Source: a virus. From it: a DNA stretch of 23,562 nucleotides. The translations under genes were made by a program, and so were the position numbers. The notes under the pieces were generated by a model. The model had not been told where the DNA came from, searched no databases, and saw only the letters and a list, made by a program, of their open reading frames with translations. The stretch is from positions 1 to 23,562 of the IMG/VR virus record IMGVR_UViG_3300025280_000177. One strand, given 5' to 3'. Below, in pieces: positions 8,191 to 15,880 of the stretch (positions within the stretch are counted from its first letter, which is position 1; every line of letters begins with the position of its first letter).

Positions 8191-9231
8191 CTATGGGGTG
8201 AATAAAGATGCGCCAATTTGTCCAAGTGGATTACCAAGTCCCTTGTTAATTCCAAGTCCCGCGATCCCCGCTCCAATTGCTTGCGAGAACGGACTCGGAG
8301 AAGGAGCTACCGTCTGTTGCAAAGTAGACTGTGCGGTTCCAATTGCCGGCTTGAAAATATCACTGGTAAAGCCAATCCGCTGGAACGGCTCAAAGGCTTG
8401 TTGTAGCGCAGTTTGTCGTTCAGCATCCCTTACACGTTGTTCTTGTGTTTGTTGGAGAGCCCCTAATTGACTCTGGAGTTGTGCCTGTTGTCCAATCAAT
8501 CCCTGACCCGCGCCAGCAAGACCAGCCTGTTGAGCACCGAATTGGCCGATAGCCGCCCCTGTACGAATGCCTTCTTGCGATTGCGCCTGTCCGAGACCCG
8601 CTAACAACTGGGAAATTCCCTGTTGACGTTGCTGCTGGCTTTCAAAAGCGGTTTGCGCGGCGTTCTGTGCCTGGTTAAAGTTCCGTGATAAATCCTCAAA
8701 GACGCGCCGACTCTGGACATCCAATAAGTTGCGGGTGAGCTCAGACTGCATAATCCCCTGCCTCGCGCCACCAAAGGCGCCGGCACCTACTGCTTGAGCG
8801 TTTAACTGATTCTGTTGGATGTCCGCTTGGCGTTGATACTCCTCCAGAGCTTCTTGAGTAACAGCTTGTTGATAGGGATCAAGAAAAGGTGCAAGACCAG
8901 CTTCAGTAGGAACGAATTGTTGCCCAGTGGCCTGTGCCGCAGCCGCTGCTTCGTCAAATCGAGCGGGGACTCCTGCCGTTCTCTCTCGAAGAGTTTCCAG
9001 ACCTGTTCCAATGGTTTCCGCACCTGTAGTCAGGAACGGTTGGAACTGTCCAATACCAGCGCCCGTGGTGATAGCTTGTTGGGTAAGAGGATCAAGTCCC
9101 GCTACCTCAATAGCAGGTATATCGACAGGGGTTTCTCCCCTGGCAAAGGCTTGTTCCAGAATGCGCCGTTGGAAATCTTCCAGAAACGGAGCTTGCCGTA
9201 TAATGCTTTCTTGTTGGGTTACGTCAACCAT
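8191..9231 (-). CDS. Gln/Ala-rich virion protein, 346 aa (ejection-protein-like)
   Basis: This protein is dominated by Gln, Ala and Gly with long predicted helices. Residues about 110-150 (FLDPYQQAVTQEALEEYQRQ onward) lead into a GAGAFGGARQG motif that I associate with phage proteins annotated as DNA-ejection or internal virion proteins. The middle (about 180-280) is very Gln-rich (QSQQ, QQRQQG, QAQLQSQLGALQQTQ) and likely coiled. The C-terminus has small Gly/Ala-rich hydrophobic segments (AIGAGIAGLGINKGLG). The ATG at 9231 shares its base with the TAA of the upstream gene (TAATG), indicating translational re-initiation. Its place directly before two very large virion proteins fits a podovirus internal core or ejection set. 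Virion assignment is fairly secure; the exact role is inferred. Confidence 0.72.
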   Translation of the reverse strand: MVDVTQQESIIRQAPFLEDFQRRILEQAFARGETPVDIPAIEVAGLDPLTQQAITTGAGIGQFQPFLTTGAETIGTGLETLRERTAGVPARFDEAAAAAQATGQQFVPTEAGLAPFLDPYQQAVTQEALEEYQRQADIQQNQLNAQAVGAGAFGGARQGIMQSELTRNLLDVQSRRVFEDLSRNFNQAQNAAQTAFESQQQRQQGISQLLAGLGQAQSQEGIRTGAAIGQFGAQQAGLAGAGQGLIGQQAQLQSQLGALQQTQEQRVRDAERQTALQQAFEPFQRIGFTSDIFKPAIGTAQSTLQQTVAPSPSPFSQAIGAGIAGLGINKGLGNPLGQIGASLFTP

Positions 9232-10976
9232 TACGCTGTCCTCTCATATCGGGACATAAGATCGTACATACGAGCGGCCCCCAGATCTCTGTTGCCATTC
9301 CCTATTCCTCGAACAGCGTCAGCGGTCATTACAAATTCTCCATCCGAAAGACGGGCGGGTATACTGTCGGAGGTCCCTGTACCGGGACCCGTGATCTCAC
9401 CGCCCCCTTGTAATCTCATGATTCCGCCCTGTGCCGCTGTTAGAGATGGTTGAAGACCATGTGTAAATTGCGGTTGTTCCTCCGCATCCTCCAAGCTAAT
9501 ACCAGCAATTGTCGCTAACCGTTGAGGGGCGTAAGAGGGCGTCCCATACCATTGTGCGTATAGAGCTCGCGCTTTGGGGCTTTCTTTATTTTCTTCTAGG
9601 AGCCACTCCTCATATTTATTTACTAGATCCTGATTTCCAGAGGTGTATAGCTGCTGTTTACGTTCTTCCTCCTCTGGACTCATTACATAGGCCGCGATAC
9701 CAAGAGCGGCTGGAATTGCTAAAGTCTTTGCTGCTTGACCAGCGAACTGTTTGGCGCCTTCCTTGGAGAAAATGGATGCTGCTTCTTCCTCTAGTTTTAC
9801 TACAGAACCATCCAAAGGATTGATTTGGTAGGTTTGTCCATCATCGGCTTTCCAAGTATGTCCCGCGGATGGTTGAGTTTGGCCTTGTTGAGGAGCACCC
9901 GCTAATCTCGCGTCATATTGCGTGTAAAATTGTTCTCCTTGAGCGGTCAATAAGTTGTCAGAAGTTATGGCACCTTGTGATCTAAGGGCTTCGTATTGGG
10001 ATTCTGGGATCCATTTAGGTTCTCCAGTCGAAGTTCGCACTTGCCGTACTGGTTCTTGACCCCCCACTTGATACATTTGACCACCAGTTAGATCCGTACC
10101 ACTTGGGCCGGCTGTTCCAGAAAATAGTCCTTTTGGAGCTTGTTGCTTCCATGGCGTTTGGGTTTGTAATTGCTTACCACCATACCCTGCTTGGTATGGG
10201 GGTGGTATGGGTATGTTGGTGACAGGATTATATTTCGGGAAAAGACCACTTCGTCCGTAATTATAAGTAGTTGGCGCCCCCGCAGTACTTGGGAAAAAGC
10301 CCCCCGCTCCTAAAGGACCACCTTGACCCAAGATTCCTTGCGCTAATGGGTTAGCCGCAGCGGGTCCTCCGCCAATCAAAGGAATCCCTGTTCCAGAAAA
10401 TAAATTACCAGCCGCCTGGAAGGGAGCCATTATGCCTTTACCCAGACCTTCCGAAAATCCAGAAACACCACCAGCCGCGCCAGGTTGTAGAGCCCCCATG
10501 ACACCTTGTCCCAAGGCACTCCCCGCATAAGAGAAAGCAGCCGACTTTAAGACATCCCCCCACGATCCTCCTTGCAGCTTGGTAACAAGGCCCGAGGCTA
10601 TCGGGCCACCAATGCCGGGCAAGATCAAGTTGCCCACGATTGGTGCAATGACGGGTAACGCCTTCTTGAATACTTTCTTTATGGCTTTGAATATCTTCTT
10701 GAAGAAAAACTCAGGCTGTCCCGTAATGGGGTTGATGGAGTTGAGGTTGTTGCCTACCACGTAGCGATTGGGATCCTCGATGCCCATCATACGCATCTGC
10801 CAGAACAACTGGTTCTTGAGCTCCGGGTTCGCGTCCAGAATTTCCGCTGGTACTACGGTTTCCCCCTCCGCAGCGTGAACCATGTAGGAATCACCGTAAC
10901 GTCCCAGTGTCCCCAGACCAGTCGCTATGGATGCTATGGTGGGGTCACCGTTATATTTGGGTTGTGGATATTGCAT
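9231..10976 (-). CDS. Gly-rich virion protein, 581 aa, with basic amphipathic/hydrophobic segment and LSDGEFVM tail motif
   Basis: The ATG at 10976 is chosen because it forms a TGATG overlap with the preceding stop; a TTG at 10979 is possible but unneeded. The N-terminal domain includes MVHAAEGETVVPAEIL and a segment ending in NSINPITGQPEFF. This is followed by a strongly basic amphipathic stretch (KKIFKAIKKVFKKALP) and a hydrophobic Gly/Ile/Pro-rich run (residues about 90-135). The centre is Gly/Pro/Gln-rich and probably disordered. The C-terminus holds GGGEITGPGTGTSDSIP, then LSDGEFVMTADAVRG and a final helix (ARMYDLMSRYE), a module that recurs in marine phage virion proteins. No catalytic motif is seen. 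The basic-hydrophobic stretch suggests membrane interaction during genome delivery, but this is inference. Confidence 0.72.
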   Translation of the reverse strand: MQYPQPKYNGDPTIASIATGLGTLGRYGDSYMVHAAEGETVVPAEILDANPELKNQLFWQMRMMGIEDPNRYVVGNNLNSINPITGQPEFFFKKIFKAIKKVFKKALPVIAPIVGNLILPGIGGPIASGLVTKLQGGSWGDVLKSAAFSYAGSALGQGVMGALQPGAAGGVSGFSEGLGKGIMAPFQAAGNLFSGTGIPLIGGGPAAANPLAQGILGQGGPLGAGGFFPSTAGAPTTYNYGRSGLFPKYNPVTNIPIPPPYQAGYGGKQLQTQTPWKQQAPKGLFSGTAGPSGTDLTGGQMYQVGGQEPVRQVRTSTGEPKWIPESQYEALRSQGAITSDNLLTAQGEQFYTQYDARLAGAPQQGQTQPSAGHTWKADDGQTYQINPLDGSVVKLEEEAASIFSKEGAKQFAGQAAKTLAIPAALGIAAYVMSPEEEERKQQLYTSGNQDLVNKYEEWLLEENKESPKARALYAQWYGTPSYAPQRLATIAGISLEDAEEQPQFTHGLQPSLTAAQGGIMRLQGGGEITGPGTGTSDSIPARLSDGEFVMTADAVRGIGNGNRDLGAARMYDLMSRYERTA

Positions 10977-11296
10977 CAAGATACCTCTAACACGCTGGCG
11001 AAGGCGTAGATTTTGGAAGCCGTATCGCAGTTAAGTTGAAGCGTATCGCCAGCCTCGAGAACGAAAGGCCCGGTGAGGGACGTGTCGGCTTCAGTACTCA
11101 GCGTATCCTTGCTGAGGATACATAAAACCGAGGCAGAGCTATCATTAATCTTGGTGTATACCACGATAGATCCACTATGACTATTATACAAATTTATAAC
11201 TTTTACAATCGCTTCTGTCGCCGTAGGACAGGTATAAATTGTGACATCTCCCGTCGAACCCACCAAAGTAGGGATATTTTTGTAGGCGGAAGCCAT
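10976..11296 (-). CDS. small structural-type protein, 106 aa
   Basis: This is a compact, mostly beta-predicted protein beginning MASAYKNIPTLVGS. It has alternating hydrophobic stretches (VTIYTCPTAT, AIVKVINLYNS, SIVVYTKIND) and a closing FVLEAGDTLQL segment, a pattern seen in small phage beta-sandwich virion proteins such as decoration or neck accessories. It lacks a signal peptide or membrane segment. Its TGA overlaps the start of the 581-aa virion gene, and its ATG follows the TGA of the 55-aa gene by one base, so it belongs to the same translation chain. It could be a tail or head accessory subunit; nothing in the sequence distinguishes these. Confidence 0.72.
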   Translation of the reverse strand: MASAYKNIPTLVGSTGDVTIYTCPTATEAIVKVINLYNSHSGSIVVYTKINDSSASVLCILSKDTLSTEADTSLTGPFVLEAGDTLQLNCDTASKIYAFASVLEVS

Positions 11297-11297
11297 T

Positions 11298-11465
11298 TCA
11301 GCCTAAAAACCAGTTTTTAGCATTAGTTTCGTCTTCCCCGGTTATTACCGCTGGAAAGTCGAATTTCGTAAGGGCCATCTCCAGGTCCCGCATAATTCGG
11401 GAGAAAGTATCCTGGTCATAGGTAGCCGGAACCAGTGGAAAGTTGTGGTCAAGTAAAGAGGCCAT
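11298..11465 (-). CDS. hypothetical microprotein, 55 aa
   Basis: The longest frame runs back to 11570, but that part lies wholly within the end of the nozzle gene. The ATG at 11465 is preferred because it forms a TAATG overlap with the upstream stop and has GGGAGAAG at 11469-11476. The product begins MASLLDHNFPLVPATYDQ and ends GEDETNAKNWFLG. Its centre (QDTFSRIMRDLEMALTKFD) is an amphipathic helix. It has no cysteines, signal peptide or membrane segment. Its position between the tail nozzle-like protein and other small virion proteins suggests a tail or assembly accessory role, which is not proven. Confidence 0.7.
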   Translation of the reverse strand: MASLLDHNFPLVPATYDQDTFSRIMRDLEMALTKFDFPAVITGEDETNAKNWFLG

Positions 11466-13729
11466 TATCTTCTCCCGTCCGGTCGGACATTGAGGCGGGT
11501 ATCCCCTAAAGTCCATGTAGTATCCGTTTTGGAACTTGCAATTCGGAGAGTTGCGCTTCGGCCCCGGCACCGGACATTGGCTTGTGTCGTAGTTGCGGTG
11601 ACCGTGGTCGAGGCTTCGGTTACTAAGCTGTCACCGGGGAAGGGCCTGGTTTTCAGGACATATCCCACCTCGGCATCGGTGCCGCTGACTACGATGTCGG
11701 GAATAACCTTATTGATAAATAGAAACTCGTTGCCATCCCCTATGTCAAAGTCCGCAGACTCAATAAAGGATTCCATTGCGCTTCCGTCATCATTCTGCGT
11801 GTTCTCATGGTTATAAATGTATTCTACGGAACTCGCAGACCCCGCTCCTCTGGGGTTGTCGTGAATACCAAAGTCTACCCACGCGGTACGGGAAAGAGTG
11901 CCAATGTCCCATGTATTTTCCGTGTAGTTAAACTTGGCATAGCGGTCTATTTCCGTAGCATCGGAGGACACATAGAAGAAAAAGATCTCGTCAAACATGC
12001 GGTTGGAACCAGCAAAGAACTTACGGCTTTGCGCCAGATTGATGTCATCAAAAATATACCGAAGTACCGTGCATGGGATCACTTCCGCTCGTCCCGTGTA
12101 GGTGTAGAAGTTCTCTCGATCCATCCAGAAGATCCGGTCCCCTATTGCTACCACCGCATTTGGAGAAATGACGGAGATGTTGTTGGACACCAGTGCGAAC
12201 CCAAACGTAAAGGGTGGGCCAGTAAACCTCATGCTGTAGAGGGATACATCCGTCCAGATTAGAATTTCCTGTCTTGTCTTTTGGGCCGCTATAATCTCGG
12301 ACCCTGTAGACAGCCGTTGGCTTCCTGATGTGTTGGTAGCCGTAGGGGTCCAATCAAAAGGAGACTCTTGGTCTGACCAGCGAACCATTAGTAAATCTTG
12401 GGTAGCTTCCCCTAGCGCATTGCAGCCAAGAGCTACGATATGCCGATCCGCACCGGAAACCATAAGCTGGTGCGTAACCGTAGGAGCATCAGAAGCACCC
12501 GTCTGGGATGCAAAAGTGGTGGCGCGAGCACCTAGCCCCAAGGTCTTGTCCCAATAGTAGGGGGTACTGTCTACCGGGCAAAAGGCAAGATCCTCCCCCC
12601 AATTATCCTGGGACCAAAGCCTCAACTGCAGGGTGGACGTACTCGCAGTAGCTCCACCAAAAGTGGTAAAGTCGTTGGCTTCTTTAACAATAGTGGTGTC
12701 TGCGTGAGCCACTGCTGTTGTTCCTCGAACTCCTCGTACCACCCCTGCATCCAAGGTATGGGAAGTTTTTCCTGTGTACTGGATCAACTCATCTTCGATC
12801 TGAATCAAACCAACAAACGTAACGGCTGCACTACTGCTATGGGTTGCAATAGTTGTGCTATCCGTGTTTCGAGTTAAATCACTCAGTACATTGCCCGTCT
12901 TCGTTCCGTAGCGTATTTTCTCGCTCCCTACAAGAATGGTTCCTTTGTCTGGGAACGCACTAGCGGAGGCAAGAGAAATAGTGTCACTTGTGAGAGTGAC
13001 GTTGGCACTAAGTGTGCTGGAAGCCGTTTCAAAGTCTGTTGCACTGGTAAGTATAATAGAAGTAGCGGAATCTGAAATAAGCCCATTAAGCGTAGTCTGG
13101 GAGTAAGTAGAAGTTGGGCCACCAAAAAGACCCGCACCAAAACCAATACCTCCCACACTGACCGTCAAACCAGAATTAATTTGATAAATAGCCGTGGGGG
13201 TTCCTCCTCCTGCCGTAGACCCGGAAGAAGCGGAACCCGCTGTAGTAATGGTGTAACTGTTGGCATCTATAATCGTGATCTGGTGCTCGGTATTCAGTTG
13301 AGCAGCCGTGATTCCATCTGTCGTAGTTGCACCGGAAAAGGTTACAAAGTCATTGGTTACCGCCCCGTGACCGGGATCCGTAACGGTTACGATAGCACTT
13401 CCTGCATCCCCAGTTGTAAAGGGATTACTGGCAAGTGTCGCAGTTCTACGAACAGGGGTTACGTCGTTATAGGCACCCCCTTCCTCCACATAGAATTTGC
13501 TGTCTGTACCTACCCCCATATAATTGGCCCCATCCAGTGCCGACCATATGTGCAAGGATCGTGTAGTGCCTTCGATTGTATCGGAGCTAAGTCGGGTCCA
13601 GCCACCCATCTTCTCCGGGTGACCCTTCCGAAACCGGATTAGATTGGAGTCAAACCACCCATTTTCACTGGCATAGGAAGTGGCTTCCTTATTAACCCCT
13701 GGAACAAAAGTAATCTTGGTTAACGGCAT
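11465..13729 (-). CDS. tail nozzle/hub-like virion protein, 754 aa (P22 gp10-like)
   Basis: The protein opens MPLTKITFVPGVNKEAT followed by GGWTRL (residues about 42-47), an N-terminus typical of podovirus tail accessory/nozzle proteins. The C-terminal half has the repeated beta-propeller-like phrases expected of this class: MVRWSDQESPFDWTPT, QEILIWTDVSLYSMRF and GDRIFWMDRENFYTYTG. Residues about 98-176 form an inserted module (NPFTTGDAGS, then PGHG at 119-122, then IIDANSYT) that is also present in the 167-aa protein. Residues about 257-303 and 308-349 are two related beta units ending in 'ATHSSSAAV' and 'VAHADTTIV'. Its place after the fibre genes fits a tail-tip or nozzle role. The comparison with P22 gp10 is from remembered family patterns, not a search. 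Confidence 0.75.
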   Translation of the reverse strand: MPLTKITFVPGVNKEATSYASENGWFDSNLIRFRKGHPEKMGGWTRLSSDTIEGTTRSLHIWSALDGANYMGVGTDSKFYVEEGGAYNDVTPVRRTATLASNPFTTGDAGSAIVTVTDPGHGAVTNDFVTFSGATTTDGITAAQLNTEHQITIIDANSYTITTAGSASSGSTAGGGTPTAIYQINSGLTVSVGGIGFGAGLFGGPTSTYSQTTLNGLISDSATSIILTSATDFETASSTLSANVTLTSDTISLASASAFPDKGTILVGSEKIRYGTKTGNVLSDLTRNTDSTTIATHSSSAAVTFVGLIQIEDELIQYTGKTSHTLDAGVVRGVRGTTAVAHADTTIVKEANDFTTFGGATASTSTLQLRLWSQDNWGEDLAFCPVDSTPYYWDKTLGLGARATTFASQTGASDAPTVTHQLMVSGADRHIVALGCNALGEATQDLLMVRWSDQESPFDWTPTATNTSGSQRLSTGSEIIAAQKTRQEILIWTDVSLYSMRFTGPPFTFGFALVSNNISVISPNAVVAIGDRIFWMDRENFYTYTGRAEVIPCTVLRYIFDDINLAQSRKFFAGSNRMFDEIFFFYVSSDATEIDRYAKFNYTENTWDIGTLSRTAWVDFGIHDNPRGAGSASSVEYIYNHENTQNDDGSAMESFIESADFDIGDGNEFLFINKVIPDIVVSGTDAEVGYVLKTRPFPGDSLVTEASTTVTATTTQANVRCRGRSATLRIASSKTDTTWTLGDTRLNVRPDGRR
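11469..11476 (-). promoter_or_regulatory. Shine-Dalgarno GGGAGAAG that sets the start of the 55-aa gene
   Basis: On the minus strand this purine run overlaps the last codons of the 754-aa gene and sits directly before the TAATG junction at 11465, supporting the short start over the 11570 form. Confidence 0.5.
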
Positions 13730-15394
13730 CTAAATCTTCCATATTCGTACATCAGCGTAAACTTCCACAACACCGAAAGTACAGGCTACACCACCCGTAC
13801 CACTGGTGCTTACACGATGTTGCAATTCAACGGACTTAGACCCTGAAAGCGTGAAGCGTCCATCCATAGTTGCTAAAGTGGTAATTAGGCCCCCGTCATC
13901 TGCATTTACACCAACGAGTAAGGTAGTTCCATCTGTGGTATTCTGTAATCGTAACTTATGAAGATCGCATTGGTCAGCGGGGGCAGAACAAGCAATATAG
14001 TAACTTCCAGCAGGGATAGTCATGGTACTGGAAGAAACAGAAACCCCCGTTATTTCATTAGTTTTTACAGTGTTAAGATCTCGTTTGGTCCAACTTCCGC
14101 TACTAAGACTTTGAGCAACAGTTCCATCGGATTTTTCATCGCGTACCTGGAAAAGAGCGGAACCAAAATTGTCACCAGCCGCAGCCCAAGCATTGTCGCC
14201 TCGAAGGAAAACACTAGACGAGGCTGTTCCCGTTGCGGATAGTTGGGCCACCCCAACCGCATCGTCAGCTACTTTTGCGAGAGTAACCGCATCATCCGCA
14301 ATCATAGCGGTTGCCACCGTTCCATAGGAAGCATCCGTTCCATCCGATTGAAGAACCGTGTTTGCAGATCCAACAGCCAATGCCGCAGGATCTCCGCTGC
14401 TGTCACCGGAAATAATAGAACCTCTGGCTAATCCAGCCATCTTTGCCAGAGTAACCGCGTTATCCTGAATAGAAGCAGTTGGTACTCCAGCCGAGCCATT
14501 TACCTTGAACCCAGATTCCAGATCCGGGACCCCTGTGCCGTTCCCAGCCAGGGAGAGATCCCCGTTTGTGGCTAAAGAAGTAATGGAATCTACCGTCCAC
14601 ACACCCGCACTTGTCAAACGGGCTTTCTCAGCGGCTGTCGCACCACCGACCATGGTGTTAACAACCAAATCAAAATCTTCGGCCCCGGAAGAAACGTCTG
14701 TAGTGACGGATTGAATGGTATGCCCAATTTCATTGTTCCCAGCAGCGGTCTCCGTGGTAAATTCGATACCCGTACCAATACCAGCAGCGGGTGTGCCGCT
14801 ACTCGTTCTTTTTACGATAAGAGGATTCAGTACTGTATTCGTGCCGCTATCTTCTTTTGCTGTGGTAATGCCAGCAGAAGAGGTTACTGCGCCATCCAAA
14901 GCAGAGGTTCCCGTTACTTCCAAGGTAGTGACTTGAATATCCGCTAAAGCGTTAGTTACGACAGCCCCACTTCCAGCCCCGTCGCAATAGACGATTACAT
15001 TTTTGCCATTCTGAAGAGTAACATCTGCACCAGATCCTTGGCTAAAAACAAGCGAATAAGGACCACTGGAACCAGCGTCCGTGGTTGCATTCTCAAAAAT
15101 AAACCATGCTTTGGTAGTATTGGGGGCAATCGTAATCGTGCAGAGTTGACTTAGAGCACCCGTGAACTTGATAACACGAAACATTCCATCTTGTAAATTT
15201 TCAGTGGCTTCCGCAGGAGAAGCTTCTCGAACCGTTAAGGTCGCAGTAGATGCATCGGACAGGGTTACTGCCTTGTACGAAGCAATACGATCCAGAATGT
15301 CTAGATTGAAGTTAGTGGTTGTCCCCCACGTACCAGCTTGGTCGCCTGTCGCAACAGCTTCAAAGCCGAAGTTGGTTGTGAACGTAGAAGCCAT
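13730..15394 (-). CDS. tail fibre protein 2, 554 aa, with beta-sandwich-like C-terminal domain
   Basis: Residues 1 to about 170 form an anchor domain (MASTFTTNFGFEAVATGD, TVREASP, ENLQDGMFRVIKFTG, YCDGAGSGAVVTNAL) that is clearly homologous to the start of the 383-aa fibre encoded at 18758-19909. The centre is Ala/Ser/Thr/Gly-rich with repeated short units such as 'IQDNAVTLAKMAGLARG' and 'IADDAVTLAKVADDAVG', as in fibre shafts. The last 140 residues, starting FQVRDEKSDGTV, then DLNTVKTNEITG and ending VVEVYADVRIWKI, look like a C1q/TNF-like jelly-roll tip used for receptor binding in marine phages. AGGAGA lies just before the ATG. The TAG abuts the start of the nozzle gene. The fibre assignment is firm and the receptor is unknown. 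Confidence 0.86.
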   Translation of the reverse strand: MASTFTTNFGFEAVATGDQAGTWGTTTNFNLDILDRIASYKAVTLSDASTATLTVREASPAEATENLQDGMFRVIKFTGALSQLCTITIAPNTTKAWFIFENATTDAGSSGPYSLVFSQGSGADVTLQNGKNVIVYCDGAGSGAVVTNALADIQVTTLEVTGTSALDGAVTSSAGITTAKEDSGTNTVLNPLIVKRTSSGTPAAGIGTGIEFTTETAAGNNEIGHTIQSVTTDVSSGAEDFDLVVNTMVGGATAAEKARLTSAGVWTVDSITSLATNGDLSLAGNGTGVPDLESGFKVNGSAGVPTASIQDNAVTLAKMAGLARGSIISGDSSGDPAALAVGSANTVLQSDGTDASYGTVATAMIADDAVTLAKVADDAVGVAQLSATGTASSSVFLRGDNAWAAAGDNFGSALFQVRDEKSDGTVAQSLSSGSWTKRDLNTVKTNEITGVSVSSSTMTIPAGSYYIACSAPADQCDLHKLRLQNTTDGTTLLVGVNADDGGLITTLATMDGRFTLSGSKSVELQHRVSTSGTGGVACTFGVVEVYADVRIWKI

Positions 15395-15409
15395 TGTCTT
15401 CTCCTGTAA

Positions 15410-15880
15410 TTATGTTGGTTCCGTGGGCCAAGTAAACGAATCAGGCCATGCCGACATATCTGTTGTTGCGGGTAAATCTCGTAGAACTTGTCTGTAAGTC
15501 GCCCATTCCGCTTTCTTGTCCGCAGCCAAAGAAAACGAATAGTCAGATACTTGCGTCCAATCGGAAGCTGAAAGTTTTTCGTCCCTCTGCTCCCGTAAAT
15601 GGCTCATATGACTTGCATCACGCGCAGCTATTTCCTCTGCCGTCATATCCCTTGCACGATGTATCAAAAGTACTCTGTTTTCTTCGACAGTAACTATATC
15701 TGTATTGAACGTCTGGTTGGTAGCAAGAGTAACATTTGTCTCCACAAGCGGAAGCCACCCAATGGTCTTGAGATATGCATTATTGCCGTTGGACAAATGT
15801 AAATTGGATACGTTGCCCCAGTTCCTTGGCAAACTACCCAAATAATCTACGCTGCCATCGTCTTTAACGTGTGCATACAT
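15410..15880 (-). CDS. tail fibre assembly chaperone-like protein, 156 aa
   Basis: The C-terminal half matches the phage tail assembly chaperone pattern (PF16778-like): an RDEKLSASDWTQVSDYS segment, then KKAEWATYRQVLRDLP and a final WPDSFTWPTEP. The N-terminal half (MYAHVKDDGSVDYLGSLP, then NGNNAYLKTIGWLPL) is the variable part that in such proteins may contact a particular fibre tip. It starts inside the end of the sulfotransferase-GT gene (34-base overlap) behind a strong AAGGAG at 15889-15894, and ends 16 bases before the second fibre's start. This position directly before a fibre gene supports a role in folding or attaching that fibre. Confidence 0.78.
   Translation of the reverse strand: MYAHVKDDGSVDYLGSLPRNWGNVSNLHLSNGNNAYLKTIGWLPLVETNVTLATNQTFNTDIVTVEENRVLLIHRARDMTAEEIAARDASHMSHLREQRDEKLSASDWTQVSDYSFSLAADKKAEWATYRQVLRDLPATTDMSAWPDSFTWPTEPT

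Noticed and set aside
8815-9453. Plus-strand ORF of 212 aa.
   Set aside because: It is a shadow of the Gln-rich 346-aa gene and the 581-aa gene; its composition is that of a reverse complement of low-complexity coding sequence and it breaks the operon layout.
11465-11570. N-terminal extension of the 55-aa gene to 11570.
   Set aside because: The extension overlaps the nozzle gene's last codons throughout, and the TAATG junction with GGGAGAAG supports the short start.
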